A DNA stretch of 64,000 bases from Solwaraspora sp. WMMA2065 (GCF_030345075.1 NZ_CP128361.1:1674001-1738000); one strand, 5' to 3'. Counted from the first letter of the stretch, positions 42,265 through 52,097 are shown. Notes: generated from the sequence alone by a model not told the origin. Translations and numbers: made by a program.

Positions 42265-44162
42265 CGGGCCGGGCGGCGGTACCCACCCACGCAATCGCCG
42301 TCGACGACTTCCGGCAGCTGGCCACCACCGGCGGCGACGAACGGACCGCAGCAGCCCTGCGCGGCTCCGAACGTAGCTGGCGGCTGACCGCGCTGCGCGC
42401 ACTGGTGGACGCCGTCGCGCGCCGTACCGACGCCGCCGGCCCGCTGTCCGGTGTCGACACTGCGTGGCAACTGCTGGTCCGTGCCGACCGCGCCGACCCG
42501 GACGCCACCGAGGAGGTCGTCGCCCAACCGCAGGTCGGCATCTGGGTGGCGCACACCCTGCGCCGGCTCACCTCGGCAAGGTCCGGCGATCCGCCGCTCT
42601 GGGTCGACGTCGGCTACCTGCACTCGCTGGCCGCCGCCGCTGCGGTCCGCGCCGGGCTCAGCTTCGACCTGGTGGTCCCGGCCCGCCACGGCCACCTCGC
42701 GCTGCCCACCGTCGCCGCCGTGGAACTCCCCCCGCGGATCGAGCGGGTACAGGTGGTCGCAGCCGCCGGCACGGTCACGGTCACCGCGGGCGGCGGCGAC
42801 CCGGTCGGCCCCGGCGACCCCCACTGGCATCCGCCGGTCCGGCTGGTCGCCACCGCTGGCGGGATCGACCTGCGGGTGGAACTACTCGATCGGGACGTCT
42901 ACCGGGACCTGCGCGGACCCGCAGCGCCGGCACCGCTGAGCACCGACCAGGTACGCCGCTGGCAGGCCCAGCTCCAGCAGGCCTGGGAGCTGCTGGTACG
43001 GCAGCAGCCGCAGCGCGCCCGGACGGTCGCGGCGATCCTGCGGACCGTCGCGCCGTTGCCGGCCCGGGAACGGTTCCGCCAACTGTCCGCCTCCGGCGCG
43101 GAAGCCTTCGGCACCATCCTGCTGTCCGAACCGGACGACGCCACCCAGCTGGCGATGACGCTGGTACACGAGATCCAGCACCACAAACTGGGCGCGCTGG
43201 CCCATCTGCTGACCCTGGTGAACGACGATCCCGACCGGCGGTTCTACGCACCATGGCGCGACGACCCGCGCCCCGTCGCCGGGCTGCTGCAGGGGGTGTA
43301 CGCGTTCGCCGGGATCACCGACTTCTGGCGAGTGCACCGGCGGCACGCCCCGGCCGGGCAGGTCGCGTTGGCCAACTTCGAGTTCGCGCTCTGGCGTCGC
43401 CAGACCCGGCACGCGGTGCGGTCACTGCTCGACTCGGGCCGGCTGACCGGGCACGGCACCCGGTTCGTCGAAATCCTGCACGACACGGTCGCCACGTTCG
43501 GGACCGAGCAGGTACCGGCCGGCCCGCAACGGTTGGCCGACCGGATGGCCGTCGACCACCGGGCGCTGTGGCGGGCGCACAACCTGCGGCTCGACGCCGC
43601 CGCCCGGACCGAGCTGGCCGCCGCCTGGGCCGGCCGACGGCCGTTGCCGGCCTGCCTGGCGGACGCCCGGGACGGCCGGCCGGCCACGCTGACCCGCCCC
43701 GACCGGGCCTGGTTCGACGCCCGCGCGGTGCTGACCCGCCACCGGCTGACCGACCCGGCCGGCTTCGACCGACTGACCGCCGCCCCCGACACCGTAACCG
43801 GCCTGGTCACCGGCGCGACCGCCGCCGACGTCGCACTGGTCGGCGGCGACGCCGACCGGGCCCGCGCCGGCTACCTGCGGCAGCTGGCAGCCGATCTGGC
43901 GGCCGGGACAACGGCGGCGCACAGCTGGATCGGGCTGGGACTGACCTGGCCGGACGGGTCGACGCATCCGGCGGTGCGGGCCCTGCTGCACCGGCCGGAA
44001 CTGGTGATGGAGACGCTGCGGCAGGCCGCCCGCCGGGGCGCCCCGGTCGACGTACCCGATCCGGTCGAGCTGGCGGCCTGGGTCGGTGCCGGACTGCCCG
44101 CCGACGCGCACCGGCCGGCGGATCCGGCCGGCTGGCTGCTTCTGAACCGGACCCGCCACTGA
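42261..44162 (+). CDS. HExxH-motif putative peptide modification protein (aKG-HExxH type)
   Basis: The protein has 633 residues from TTG 42261 (TTGA overlap with the precursor). The diagnostic motif MTLVHEIQHHKLGAL lies near residue 305, followed by a YAPWRDDPRPVAGLLQGVYAF segment (two parts of a conserved block) and FEFALWRRQTRHAV. Proteins of this family, alone or fused to radical SAM domains, are 2-oxoglutarate-dependent peptide beta-hydroxylases in FxSxx-type systems. No radical SAM CxxxCxxC motif is present, and no FxsB gene is in the window. It probably hydroxylates the peptide encoded immediately upstream. Confidence 0.82.
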   Translation: MTGRAAVPTHAIAVDDFRQLATTGGDERTAAALRGSERSWRLTALRALVDAVARRTDAAGPLSGVDTAWQLLVRADRADPDATEEVVAQPQVGIWVAHTLRRLTSARSGDPPLWVDVGYLHSLAAAAAVRAGLSFDLVVPARHGHLALPTVAAVELPPRIERVQVVAAAGTVTVTAGGGDPVGPGDPHWHPPVRLVATAGGIDLRVELLDRDVYRDLRGPAAPAPLSTDQVRRWQAQLQQAWELLVRQQPQRARTVAAILRTVAPLPARERFRQLSASGAEAFGTILLSEPDDATQLAMTLVHEIQHHKLGALAHLLTLVNDDPDRRFYAPWRDDPRPVAGLLQGVYAFAGITDFWRVHRRHAPAGQVALANFEFALWRRQTRHAVRSLLDSGRLTGHGTRFVEILHDTVATFGTEQVPAGPQRLADRMAVDHRALWRAHNLRLDAAARTELAAAWAGRRPLPACLADARDGRPATLTRPDRAWFDARAVLTRHRLTDPAGFDRLTAAPDTVTGLVTGATAADVALVGGDADRARAGYLRQLAADLAAGTTAAHSWIGLGLTWPDGSTHPAVRALLHRPELVMETLRQAARRGAPVDVPDPVELAAWVGAGLPADAHRPADPAGWLLLNRTRH

Positions 44163-44208
44163 ATCCGGGCCCGGCCGTACAGTTCCGGAGCGAATTCGCC
44201 GGGGCAGG

Positions 44209-47200
44209 TCACAGCGGCAGCGGATCGATGTCGCAGTTGGCCCGCACCCCGGCCGCCGCTGCCGCCGTCGCCGGATGCAGCTCACCGAACGTCGACCGGA
44301 ACCGGTCGACGATGTCGTCGAACAGCAGACTCGCCTGGGAATCCTGGCCCAGCCCGCGCAGATCCATCGCGAGGTTGACCCCGCAGGCCAAGGTGATCGG
44401 ATGGCCCGGACCGAGCTGCTCCGTACAGCTGTCGAACGTCTCGGCGTCGAGCGCCCGCGCCGTCTCGTACTCACCAAGTTCGTACAAGGCGCTGGCCAGG
44501 TTGACCCGGGCGGCGAACACCAGGGCGTGGCTGCCCCCGAGCCGCTGAGTGAGCCGGCGCAAGCCCTCATCGGCCATCTCGCGGGCCTGCTCGTGCTCAC
44601 CGAGCAGGCGCAACGTCACCGCCAGGTCGACCTGCGCCCCCGCGGTGTGCGGGTGGTCCTCGCCGTAGAGCGCCCGCAGACCCTGCACTGCGGCCTCACC
44701 GGCCTGCCGCGCAGCCCGCAGGTCGCCGGTGACCCGCAGGTCGATCGAGACGGTCAGGTTGGCCAGCACACTGTCCGGGTGGTCGTCGCCGTAGCGGATG
44801 CGGAACCGCCGCAGCGCGTCGGTGGACAGGTCCAGCGCCTCATGGTGCTGGCCGGCCTTACGCCGGAAGCCGGCCAGCTGGTGACTCTGCCGGACCAGGT
44901 CCGGATGGTCGTCGTACTTGAGCACCCGGCGGGCGTCGGCGACCAGGTTCTCCTGGCTGGCGTGTGCCGTCACGTAGTCCCCCAGCTCACGCCGGTCCAG
45001 GTTGATACCGCCGAGGGTGTTCAGGCTGACCGGGTGGTCGGTGCCGTAGATGTGCACCAACTGTTCGTAGGTCTGCTCGTCGAGCTGCAGCGCCCGACCG
45101 AACAGCCCGGACAGCCGCATGCTGACCGCGAGGTTGTGCGCGGCCCGCAGCGTGAACGGCTCCTCGTCACCGAAGTTGCGCTTGGACTGCTCGTAGACGG
45201 TGATCGACCGCTCCAACGCCCCGTCGAAGTCACCGGCGACGCGATGGTCGGCGGCGACCGCACCGAGCGCGTCGAGCGTCTCCTCCTCAATGTCGCCGAC
45301 CGTCTGCCGGTACAGCTGCAACGTCCGGGCGTTCAACTTCGCGGCGGCGGCGTAGTCGCCGACGACGAAGTACATGAACCCGAGCCAGGTCGCCATCCGC
45401 AGACTGTCCGGGTCGGTGTCGTCACCCCGGTCGATCCACGACCGGTACGCCCGCTGGGCGAGGTCGCGGGCACCGATGTGGTCGCCCCAACGCCACAGGT
45501 ACTTCGCCTCGTTGAGCACCATGTCCCGGACCAGCTCGTTACGGCAGGTCTCCGCGCCGGACGCGACGATGTGCGGGTACAGCTCGGCGTAGCGGGGCCA
45601 GTGGTCGGCGTCGTCCGGCTCGTCCGGGTCGTTGCCGGCGAGCAGCAGGTGGGCGCTGTGCCGCAGGTCCTTGCGGTCCTGCTCGCTCATCTGGTGGATC
45701 AGCACCCGCTGGACCAGCCGGTGCATCTGCAACGAGTTGGTCCGGTGGTCGATGCGGGCCAACGACAACCGGCCGATGGTCCGGATCGCCTGCTTGAGCC
45801 GGATCGGGCTGCGCACCAGCGGATCCAGGTCGGGGTGGATCTGCAACCGGGGCTTGGACAGCAGCGACCGACCGATCGGCTCGGACGCGAAGAACGCGCA
45901 GACCTGCAGCAGACGCAGCGCCGACGGGTCCCGCTCCCGCAGCCCGTTGAGGGAGATGTGCCAGGCGGCAGCGACCAGCGGCGGGTAGTCCTGCTCCACC
46001 TCGGTCACGTCGTCGACGTCGGGTTGGCTGTCGTGCAGCAGCTGCAGGTACTCGTCGGCGGTCATCGTCGTCTCCGCGCGCCAGGCCGCTGCCTGCTCGA
46101 TGGCCAGCGGCAGGTCACCCAGCGCGGCGGCGAGCCGCTCCGCGTCGCTGACCAGAAGGTCCGGGCCACGGCGGCGGAGCAGCTCGATGCTCTCCTGCCG
46201 GTCGAACACGTCGACCGGCAGGCCGCTGGCGATCTGGCCCCACCGGGGGTCGCGCGAGGTGACCACGATGCTGCCCGGCCCACCCCGGGGAAAGAACCGT
46301 TCCACGTCGTCGGGGTCCTCGGCGTTGTCGAACACCAGCAGCCAGTTGGCGTACGGGCGTCCGATGCGCAGCGCGTCGAGCACCGCCGGCACGGCGGTGT
46401 TCGCTGTCGCCGGCACCTGCAGGTCGAGCCGGCTGGCGAGCTCGGCGAGTGCGGACTGGATCTGCGCCGGACGCTCGGCGGAGATCCACCAGATCAGGTC
46501 GAAGTCCTGCTGGTGCTGGTAGACGTACTCGACGACCAGTTGGGACTTGCCGACGCCGCCGGCACCGTGCACCGCCTCGGGCAGCACCGCGGTGGTGCCG
46601 GCGCGCAGCCGCTGGTGCAGCGTGTCGAGCAGCGCCCGCCGGCCGGTGAAGTTGGCGTTGCGCGGCGGCAGGTTGCCGACGACGGCCGGCTGCTGGTCGC
46701 GTCGCTGGGTGCGCAGGACAGCGGTGGTCGGCGGGACGACACTGCCGGTCGGAGACACCGCACTCCCTTCTGGGTCGGGTCCGGGGTGGGGCGTCTGCTG
46801 CCGGGCGCCGAACGGGAAGGGCGCTCCCGGCGACGCCATTATGTCAGACATCGTCGGCTCCATACCTGTATGACTCGCTTGCGGATTTGTCGCCGGATTG
46901 CGGGATCTGCGGGCCCGGACCGGCGAACCCAACGCCCAACCGAGCCGTTCGGCGGCGACCAGGTTCGGGCCGCCCAAGGCCACGTGCACCGCCAGCTCGA
47001 CCCGCAGAAACGGCTCGGACGCCGGGGTCACCCGGGGGTACGTGGCCTGGCGGGGGCTGCGGACCCGACGGGTCAGGTTCCGCACCGCCTCGATGTCCCG
47101 GCCAAGCTCACTCTCCACCGTGTACTGCACCTCGATGATACGGTCCCGGTAGCTCGACGCCAGCAACTGGTCACGAACCCCGTGGCGGAACTCGTACCGC

Positions 47201-48138
47201 AGCCGGGTGTCATCGCCGGACGTGCCACCGCCGTGTCGGACCGGCCGCATCAGGTCACTGGTCAGCACCTCGGTGAGATGCGCCGGGTCGAGCCGCCCGG
47301 CGGTCCGCTGCACCGCCCGGATGATCCGCGAGGTCAGCGGAGCGGCGGCGAGCCGGGTCGCCAACGCGAACGCCCGGGGCGACGCCTTGGCCCGGAACCG
47401 GGCGACCAGCTCGCTCGCCCGCAGCGTCGACCGCGACCAACGCGGTACCCGCCCCGATCCCGCAACCCGATCCGACAAACTCACCAGCAGCGCCGGCATC
47501 CGCACTGTGCCGGCCGTCGCCCCGGCCAGCAGCCGAGCCCACCGCGACAGCCAGTCGCCGCCGCGCTCGATCACCGGCACCGCGGTCCGCTCCGGCCCGC
47601 CGGGCTCCGCCGCCGACCACGGGTCCGGCACGCTGATCCGCCATGGACGCTCGGCGGTCGGTAGCCGGGCGCTGGCCGGGGTCCACAGCACTTCGGCGGT
47701 GTCCATTCCCCGGTCGTACCAGTGCTGCTGCGGCAGCACGTTGACCACGGCCAACGCCGCCAACGCCGCCCAGCCGACCAGCACCGGGAAGATCAGCCCG
47801 GTGGTCCAGGCCGGCGACCGGCCGTGCGTCACCAGGAAGACCACCGGCGGCCCGCCGTCACCCGACGGCACGGTCAGCGGGGCGTGCGGGGCGTCACGCC
47901 AGCGCACCGCGCCGTCGGCGACCACCACGGACCGGACCGACACCGAGGCGAAGCACTCCTGCTCGCGCAGCATCGCCAGGAAGTCGGCGAACTCGTCGGA
48001 CCAGAACTCCATCACCGGATCGTCGTCGATGACGACGAGGACCTCACGACGACCGGCGATCTCCAACTGCCGGGCCGGCTCGGGCAGGGTCGGACGGACC
48101 GCAAAGGCCGACCCACGCGACGACAACGAATCCATCAT
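44209..48138 (-). CDS. fxsT: FxsT-like STAND NTPase with tetratricopeptide repeats
   Basis: The protein has 1309 residues. The N-terminal 250 residues resemble the SAV_2336 N-domain (EVLVVIDDDPVMEFW, VVFLVTHGRSPAW, VLPQQHWYDRG). The central NB-ARC begins PPRNANFTGRRALLDTLH, with P-loop GAGGVGKSQL (about 530), Walker B LLVFDNAED and TSRDPRWG. From about 830 a long TPR array follows, with repeated YG.DHP-type turns. FxsT proteins accompany FxSxx peptides and HExxH or radical SAM modifiers and are thought to be threat-sensing switches. It is convergent with the HExxH gene. Confidence 0.88.
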   Translation of the reverse strand: MMDSLSSRGSAFAVRPTLPEPARQLEIAGRREVLVVIDDDPVMEFWSDEFADFLAMLREQECFASVSVRSVVVADGAVRWRDAPHAPLTVPSGDGGPPVVFLVTHGRSPAWTTGLIFPVLVGWAALAALAVVNVLPQQHWYDRGMDTAEVLWTPASARLPTAERPWRISVPDPWSAAEPGGPERTAVPVIERGGDWLSRWARLLAGATAGTVRMPALLVSLSDRVAGSGRVPRWSRSTLRASELVARFRAKASPRAFALATRLAAAPLTSRIIRAVQRTAGRLDPAHLTEVLTSDLMRPVRHGGGTSGDDTRLRYEFRHGVRDQLLASSYRDRIIEVQYTVESELGRDIEAVRNLTRRVRSPRQATYPRVTPASEPFLRVELAVHVALGGPNLVAAERLGWALGSPVRARRSRNPATNPQASHTGMEPTMSDIMASPGAPFPFGARQQTPHPGPDPEGSAVSPTGSVVPPTTAVLRTQRRDQQPAVVGNLPPRNANFTGRRALLDTLHQRLRAGTTAVLPEAVHGAGGVGKSQLVVEYVYQHQQDFDLIWWISAERPAQIQSALAELASRLDLQVPATANTAVPAVLDALRIGRPYANWLLVFDNAEDPDDVERFFPRGGPGSIVVTSRDPRWGQIASGLPVDVFDRQESIELLRRRGPDLLVSDAERLAAALGDLPLAIEQAAAWRAETTMTADEYLQLLHDSQPDVDDVTEVEQDYPPLVAAAWHISLNGLRERDPSALRLLQVCAFFASEPIGRSLLSKPRLQIHPDLDPLVRSPIRLKQAIRTIGRLSLARIDHRTNSLQMHRLVQRVLIHQMSEQDRKDLRHSAHLLLAGNDPDEPDDADHWPRYAELYPHIVASGAETCRNELVRDMVLNEAKYLWRWGDHIGARDLAQRAYRSWIDRGDDTDPDSLRMATWLGFMYFVVGDYAAAAKLNARTLQLYRQTVGDIEEETLDALGAVAADHRVAGDFDGALERSITVYEQSKRNFGDEEPFTLRAAHNLAVSMRLSGLFGRALQLDEQTYEQLVHIYGTDHPVSLNTLGGINLDRRELGDYVTAHASQENLVADARRVLKYDDHPDLVRQSHQLAGFRRKAGQHHEALDLSTDALRRFRIRYGDDHPDSVLANLTVSIDLRVTGDLRAARQAGEAAVQGLRALYGEDHPHTAGAQVDLAVTLRLLGEHEQAREMADEGLRRLTQRLGGSHALVFAARVNLASALYELGEYETARALDAETFDSCTEQLGPGHPITLACGVNLAMDLRGLGQDSQASLLFDDIVDRFRSTFGELHPATAAAAAGVRANCDIDPLPL

Positions 48139-48193
48139 GGAGCACCACCGGGGCGGATGGTGCCGCCGACCGTCCCCCGGTGACCGTCTCCGC

Positions 48194-49804
48194 TCATTCG
48201 CGGGCCTCTCCCAAGTCGTCGCCGGCTGAGCCAGGCTGTCCGGGCTGCCGCAGCGGATCGTCCCACAAGATCACAAAGCCGTGCCCGACGTGCCGGCCCG
48301 AAGCAGACGGATCCTCACCCCAGGCCGACTTCCTCAACTTTGCGACATGCATGGGCAGCTGCGCCATCCCCCCGGCGAACCCATTCGCCGACTCGACCAT
48401 CGATCGCAGCACCCGGCACAGCTCAACGGCCAACACCGGATCGCGGTGCCAGACGATGGCTGGGACACCGGACCGTACGCCGACAAGCAGTTGCCGCTCG
48501 GCCGCGCTGTCCGGCAACGGAGAATCGCTCAACACCAGAACGACCGCCGCCTCGTCACCCGTCAGCAACGCCTCCAGTTGGGCGTCGACCTGATCAGGCG
48601 CGGCGCAGAATATCCGAGAAGACCCGCCGTCCGCAGCAACGCCACGCCAGCGCACCCGCCACCGCCGATGCCACTCGGGGGAACGCAGCCGCTCCAACGA
48701 GCGGATCACCAGTGGATACTCCACCACCAACGGGCTCGGCACCGGCGACCGAAGTTCCTTGCGCCAGGTGTCGACCGGCTCGTTGAGCAACTGCCACGGC
48801 AGGACGATCTCGATCGTCACCGGCCCCGCCTGGTGCGCCCAGCGCCGCTCCGTCTCCGACAGCACCTCGTCGACCGCAGCCTCCAGGTCGCCGTAGCGCA
48901 CTCGGCGATGCTCACCCCGCACCGGTGCCCAGGTCGGCGACGCCCACTGATACCAGTGGGACATGATGAACGTGTCGTCGTCACCGCCGTACTTCTCGAA
49001 CTGGATGACCAGGTAAGCCGTCGCGGGGCCGACGGCACCGTCCGCCACGGCTGCGGTGGCTGCGGCGGTGGCGGCGGTGGCGGCGGGGGCGACCGCCGCG
49101 ACGGGCGACCGGCCGAAGCGGGTCCCACCCACCCCGACGAGGGCGTCCTCCGGCACGTCCCACTCATCGGCCAGGGTTCGAATCAGCTGGCGCAGCCGCT
49201 GCCGCGCCTCGGCCGGCACACTGTCGTCGAGCCGACCGAGCAGCCGCAACCAGTGCGGCACCCCGCCAAACCCCGTCCCGTCGCCCGCCAAACCAGCACT
49301 CGACGGCGCCACCGCCAGATGGGCGAACAGATGCCACAGCGAGGTGCAGTGCTCCGGCGGCGGCTCCTGCCGGCACTCGACCACGAACCGACGCCACCGC
49401 GCCGTCACCCGCAACTGGGACAGGTCACCCCGCAGCCAACCCAGATCGTGATCGGCGAACTGCTCGAACACCTGCCACTCGTCGGACAGCTGGAGCAAGG
49501 TCAGGGTCCGCGCGCCGGCCGGCTCCAGTAGGTCGAGACACTCGGCGAGCAGCCGCAGCCCGCCGGTACGGTCGATGCAGGCCGTCACCAGGTCCACCAA
49601 CTGCGGCCGTAACACCGCCAGGTCACGCAGCCGCAGCGGCCCGCCGAACGCCTCCTCGACCAGCCGCAGCAGCACCTGGCGGCTGCTCGGATCCCGGACC
49701 ACGTCCGACTCCTCGAGCAGACCGGCTACCTCGGCGATGATCCGGCGACGCTCCGCCCCCTGCGGGGACGGCACACGCCGCTCGACGTCACTCGGGTCCA
49801 ACAT
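48194..49804 (-). CDS. VMAP-C domain protein with EAD2-like N-terminus
   Basis: The protein has 536 residues. Residues about 15-95 resemble EAD2 (IIAEVAGLLEESDVV, QLVDLVTACIDRTGGLRLL, ECLDLLEPAG). From about 265 the protein matches the vWA-MoxR-associated protein C-terminal domain: AYLVIQFEKYGGDDDTF, TIEIVLPWQLLNEPVDTW and LVVEYPLVIRSLERL. VMAP proteins bridge EAD-bearing effectors to NTPase switches. A low-complexity Ala/Thr stretch joins the halves. Together with the caspase-EAD2 gene it suggests homotypic recruitment of the protease. It lies upstream of fxsT on the same strand. Confidence 0.8.
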   Translation of the reverse strand: MLDPSDVERRVPSPQGAERRRIIAEVAGLLEESDVVRDPSSRQVLLRLVEEAFGGPLRLRDLAVLRPQLVDLVTACIDRTGGLRLLAECLDLLEPAGARTLTLLQLSDEWQVFEQFADHDLGWLRGDLSQLRVTARWRRFVVECRQEPPPEHCTSLWHLFAHLAVAPSSAGLAGDGTGFGGVPHWLRLLGRLDDSVPAEARQRLRQLIRTLADEWDVPEDALVGVGGTRFGRSPVAAVAPAATAATAAATAAVADGAVGPATAYLVIQFEKYGGDDDTFIMSHWYQWASPTWAPVRGEHRRVRYGDLEAAVDEVLSETERRWAHQAGPVTIEIVLPWQLLNEPVDTWRKELRSPVPSPLVVEYPLVIRSLERLRSPEWHRRWRVRWRGVAADGGSSRIFCAAPDQVDAQLEALLTGDEAAVVLVLSDSPLPDSAAERQLLVGVRSGVPAIVWHRDPVLAVELCRVLRSMVESANGFAGGMAQLPMHVAKLRKSAWGEDPSASGRHVGHGFVILWDDPLRQPGQPGSAGDDLGEARE

Positions 49805-49846
49805 CGGGCCGGCCGTTCCGCCTGCACCGGGCCGACCCGCCCCGGA

Positions 49847-50284
49847 TCAATCGAGCCGTCCCGGCCCGAACGGGTCCAATGTCTCCAGCGCACGGACCAC
49901 GTCGTCGGCGTCGCCGGCCAGCTCCGCCCGCCGCCGCTGACCGTCCTGCTCAAACACGGCGATCACCCGCAGCGGGCCGGAGCGGCTGCGCAGCAGCGAC
50001 TGGATCGCGTACCAGCCGGCCGACGACGCGATGCCGACCGCGATCTGCAGCAACGTGTCGGCAACCGGGCCCCGGGTGGACACGATCTCGAACTCCGCCG
50101 CCGGATGCCAGGTACGCGCGGTGACCCCCTGCGCGGTCAACTGGTCGACCAACTGGGTCGTGTGCGCCGGGTAGACCGGTGTGCCGTGGTCGAACCCCTG
50201 CGGCAGAAGGACCACGTCGGTGCCGGCCACCGGCCCCGGACCGGCATCCGCGGGCACGGTGACGACGGATTCCTCGGAGAGCAT
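49847..50284 (-). CDS. Small EACC1-like conflict-system protein (tentative)
   Basis: The protein has 145 residues from ATG 50284. The second half, LLQIAVGIASSAGWYAIQSLL then GPLRVIAVFEQDGQRRRAEL and VVRALETLDPFG, resembles effector-associated constant component 1 (a hydrophobic helix followed by a small beta layer). The N-terminal part is not recognised. It precedes the VMAP gene with a 42-base gap on the same strand, so it belongs to the same conflict unit. Confidence 0.5.
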   Translation of the reverse strand: MLSEESVVTVPADAGPGPVAGTDVVLLPQGFDHGTPVYPAHTTQLVDQLTAQGVTARTWHPAAEFEIVSTRGPVADTLLQIAVGIASSAGWYAIQSLLRSRSGPLRVIAVFEQDGQRRRAELAGDADDVVRALETLDPFGPGRLD

Positions 50285-50408
50285 ATGTCGATGGTATGTG
50301 GACCACGCGAACCAGCCGACCCCGGACCGATCCAGTGGAGCGGCACTGCTACAACAGATCGCATAAACATGACCGTCACTGTTTGCAACGATCGAGCGGA
50401 GGGCCGCG

Positions 50409-50909
50409 ATGCCCGACCCGACCGAGCCAGACTGGCGGCCGGACTACACCGGCGACAACAGCCTCGGTGATGTCGGTGCCGGTCGACGCCTCGGAGCGCA
50501 CCTGTACTACCTGTACCGGGCCGGCCGGAACGAGCTTCCGGAGATTGCCTCTGTCTACGCCAGGCTGACGAGGCGGATGCACAGCATCGTCGACGGGTTG
50601 GAGACGCAGTTCGATCGACCGGGGCTCGGAATGCATCCGGCGCACCTGCGGTTGATGGAGTTGCGGGACGAGGCGCACGACGTGTTCCGTCAGACCTGCC
50701 TGCGCATGCAGGAGGTCGGTGCGGCGCTCGTGGACATCGCCGACTCGTACGCCGCCACCGACGAGCTGGCCGCAGACGAATTCTCCCGGCTGCTGCACGA
50801 CAACGCCGAGGAGTACGGCACCTCGCCGCCGCACATCCCTGAACTACCCGGGGTGCACGATCCCCCGCCGAGCAGACCGACCCATGACGGACGAATCGGT
50901 GGTATTTGA
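50409..50909 (+). CDS. Alpha-helical WXG-associated hypothetical protein
   Basis: The protein has 166 residues; GGAGGG precedes ATG 50409. It is almost wholly helical and acidic, with no signal peptide. YARLTRRMHSIVDGLETQF and VGAALVDIADSYAATDELAADEF have the spacing of ESX/WXG100 or EspG-associated helices, but no W-x-G turn is present. It is the first of three closely spaced genes, followed by a protein with a WEG turn and a lipoprotein. It may be a secretion partner or immunity protein; function is unproved. Confidence 0.6.
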   Translation: MPDPTEPDWRPDYTGDNSLGDVGAGRRLGAHLYYLYRAGRNELPEIASVYARLTRRMHSIVDGLETQFDRPGLGMHPAHLRLMELRDEAHDVFRQTCLRMQEVGAALVDIADSYAATDELAADEFSRLLHDNAEEYGTSPPHIPELPGVHDPPPSRPTHDGRIGGI

Positions 50910-50959
50910 GATGACCGAGCCCTGCTCCGACCCCTACTCGCGATCGTGACGGAGGTTTG

Positions 50960-52063
50960 ATGAGCGAGCCTTCGATCACCTACGACCCGCAGGAGTTCTA
51001 CCGCACGCTCTCGGAAATCCAGGGCTACTTCGCCGAACTCCGCTACATCGACACCGCGATGGCCTTCCTGGAGGAAGAGAAAGCCAGCTGGTGGCATCAG
51101 ACACCGGTCGGCCCCGGCACGCACTACATCGAAGTCCGTTTCGGGCCCACGTTCCCCTTCACGAAGATTTACCACGTACCGGCGGACTACGTACGCATGC
51201 CATGGCACGACAGCCGCAAGGATGAGGTCGAGGAACATCTTCGGACGTTGGCCCGTGAGGCTGCGACGTGGGCGGCCACCGAGGTCGATGCCATCACCAC
51301 CCGGGTCAAGCCGTATACCTGGCCTGCTGGCGCCTGGTACGAGAGCCAGTGCATCGAGCCGATCCTGAGCGCGCACGACGCGCTGGCAGACGAGGTCAGC
51401 GCCGACTTCGGCAAGCTGAGCCACAGCCTCGGAAACTGGGAGGGTGAGGCGGCCGACAACTTCGCCACCAACTTCTACAACCCGTTCGAGCACATTCTGC
51501 GTAGTCAGAAGCAGCTACTCACCGCGCTCGCCGCTGGCGTCACCGCCGCCAAGGCCATCGCCGAGTCCACTCAGCACAGCCTCATGAACGTGGTGCACTA
51601 CACCGGTGAGGCGCTACGTGAACAGCTGGAACTTGCCCAGAGCATGGCGGAGCTGGCGCGGCAGGAGTCGCTACGCAACATTCTGATCATCGCCGGCGGT
51701 GCAGCGACCGTATTCGGCGGGATCCTCGGTGGCGCGACGGCGACCGTCGGTGGCCTGTGGGTGGCGAGTTCGGGCGTTGTCGCGGGTGGCGTGAGCATCG
51801 CCGCGACCACCATCCCAGATGGCGGCTGGGCGGCGCTGAATCTGCAGGGCAGCACCGCCGCTGACCTGCTCGACTCGGTCTCGGACGCGATCGGGCAGAT
51901 CGTCGAGAATGACAGCGATCAGCACGCGGCCCTGCAGGAAGTGACCCAGGAAGCGCTCGACCGCGTCGACTCGCTCCGAATCGGCGACGGGGATGGCAGG
52001 CTCATCCCGGTCGAGCCCAACATCGTGTCCGGCGTCGACGGCAACGATTTCTACCTACCCTGA
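50960..52063 (+). CDS. WXG100-like protein with hydrophobic C-terminal segment
   Basis: The protein has 367 residues; GGAGG at 50951-50955 precedes ATG 50960. A helix-turn-helix with SHSLGNWEGEAADNFATNF near 155-175 matches the WXG100 turn (W-x-G). The C-terminal half has a long glycine/alanine-rich hydrophobic segment (about 237-280) that could insert in a membrane. Such proteins are often substrates or structural parts of type VII secretion. No secretion ATPase is in the window. The downstream lipoprotein gene is probably in the same operon. Confidence 0.7.
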   Translation: MSEPSITYDPQEFYRTLSEIQGYFAELRYIDTAMAFLEEEKASWWHQTPVGPGTHYIEVRFGPTFPFTKIYHVPADYVRMPWHDSRKDEVEEHLRTLAREAATWAATEVDAITTRVKPYTWPAGAWYESQCIEPILSAHDALADEVSADFGKLSHSLGNWEGEAADNFATNFYNPFEHILRSQKQLLTALAAGVTAAKAIAESTQHSLMNVVHYTGEALREQLELAQSMAELARQESLRNILIIAGGAATVFGGILGGATATVGGLWVASSGVVAGGVSIAATTIPDGGWAALNLQGSTAADLLDSVSDAIGQIVENDSDQHAALQEVTQEALDRVDSLRIGDGDGRLIPVEPNIVSGVDGNDFYLP

Positions 52064-52097
52064 CGGCATTTCGACACGACGGCCCTGGAGGACTGCC

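Noticed and set aside
44275-47664. 1129-codon plus-strand frame
   Set aside because: It is antisense to the fxsT-like gene, which has P-loop and TPR motifs; no domain is recognisable on this strand.
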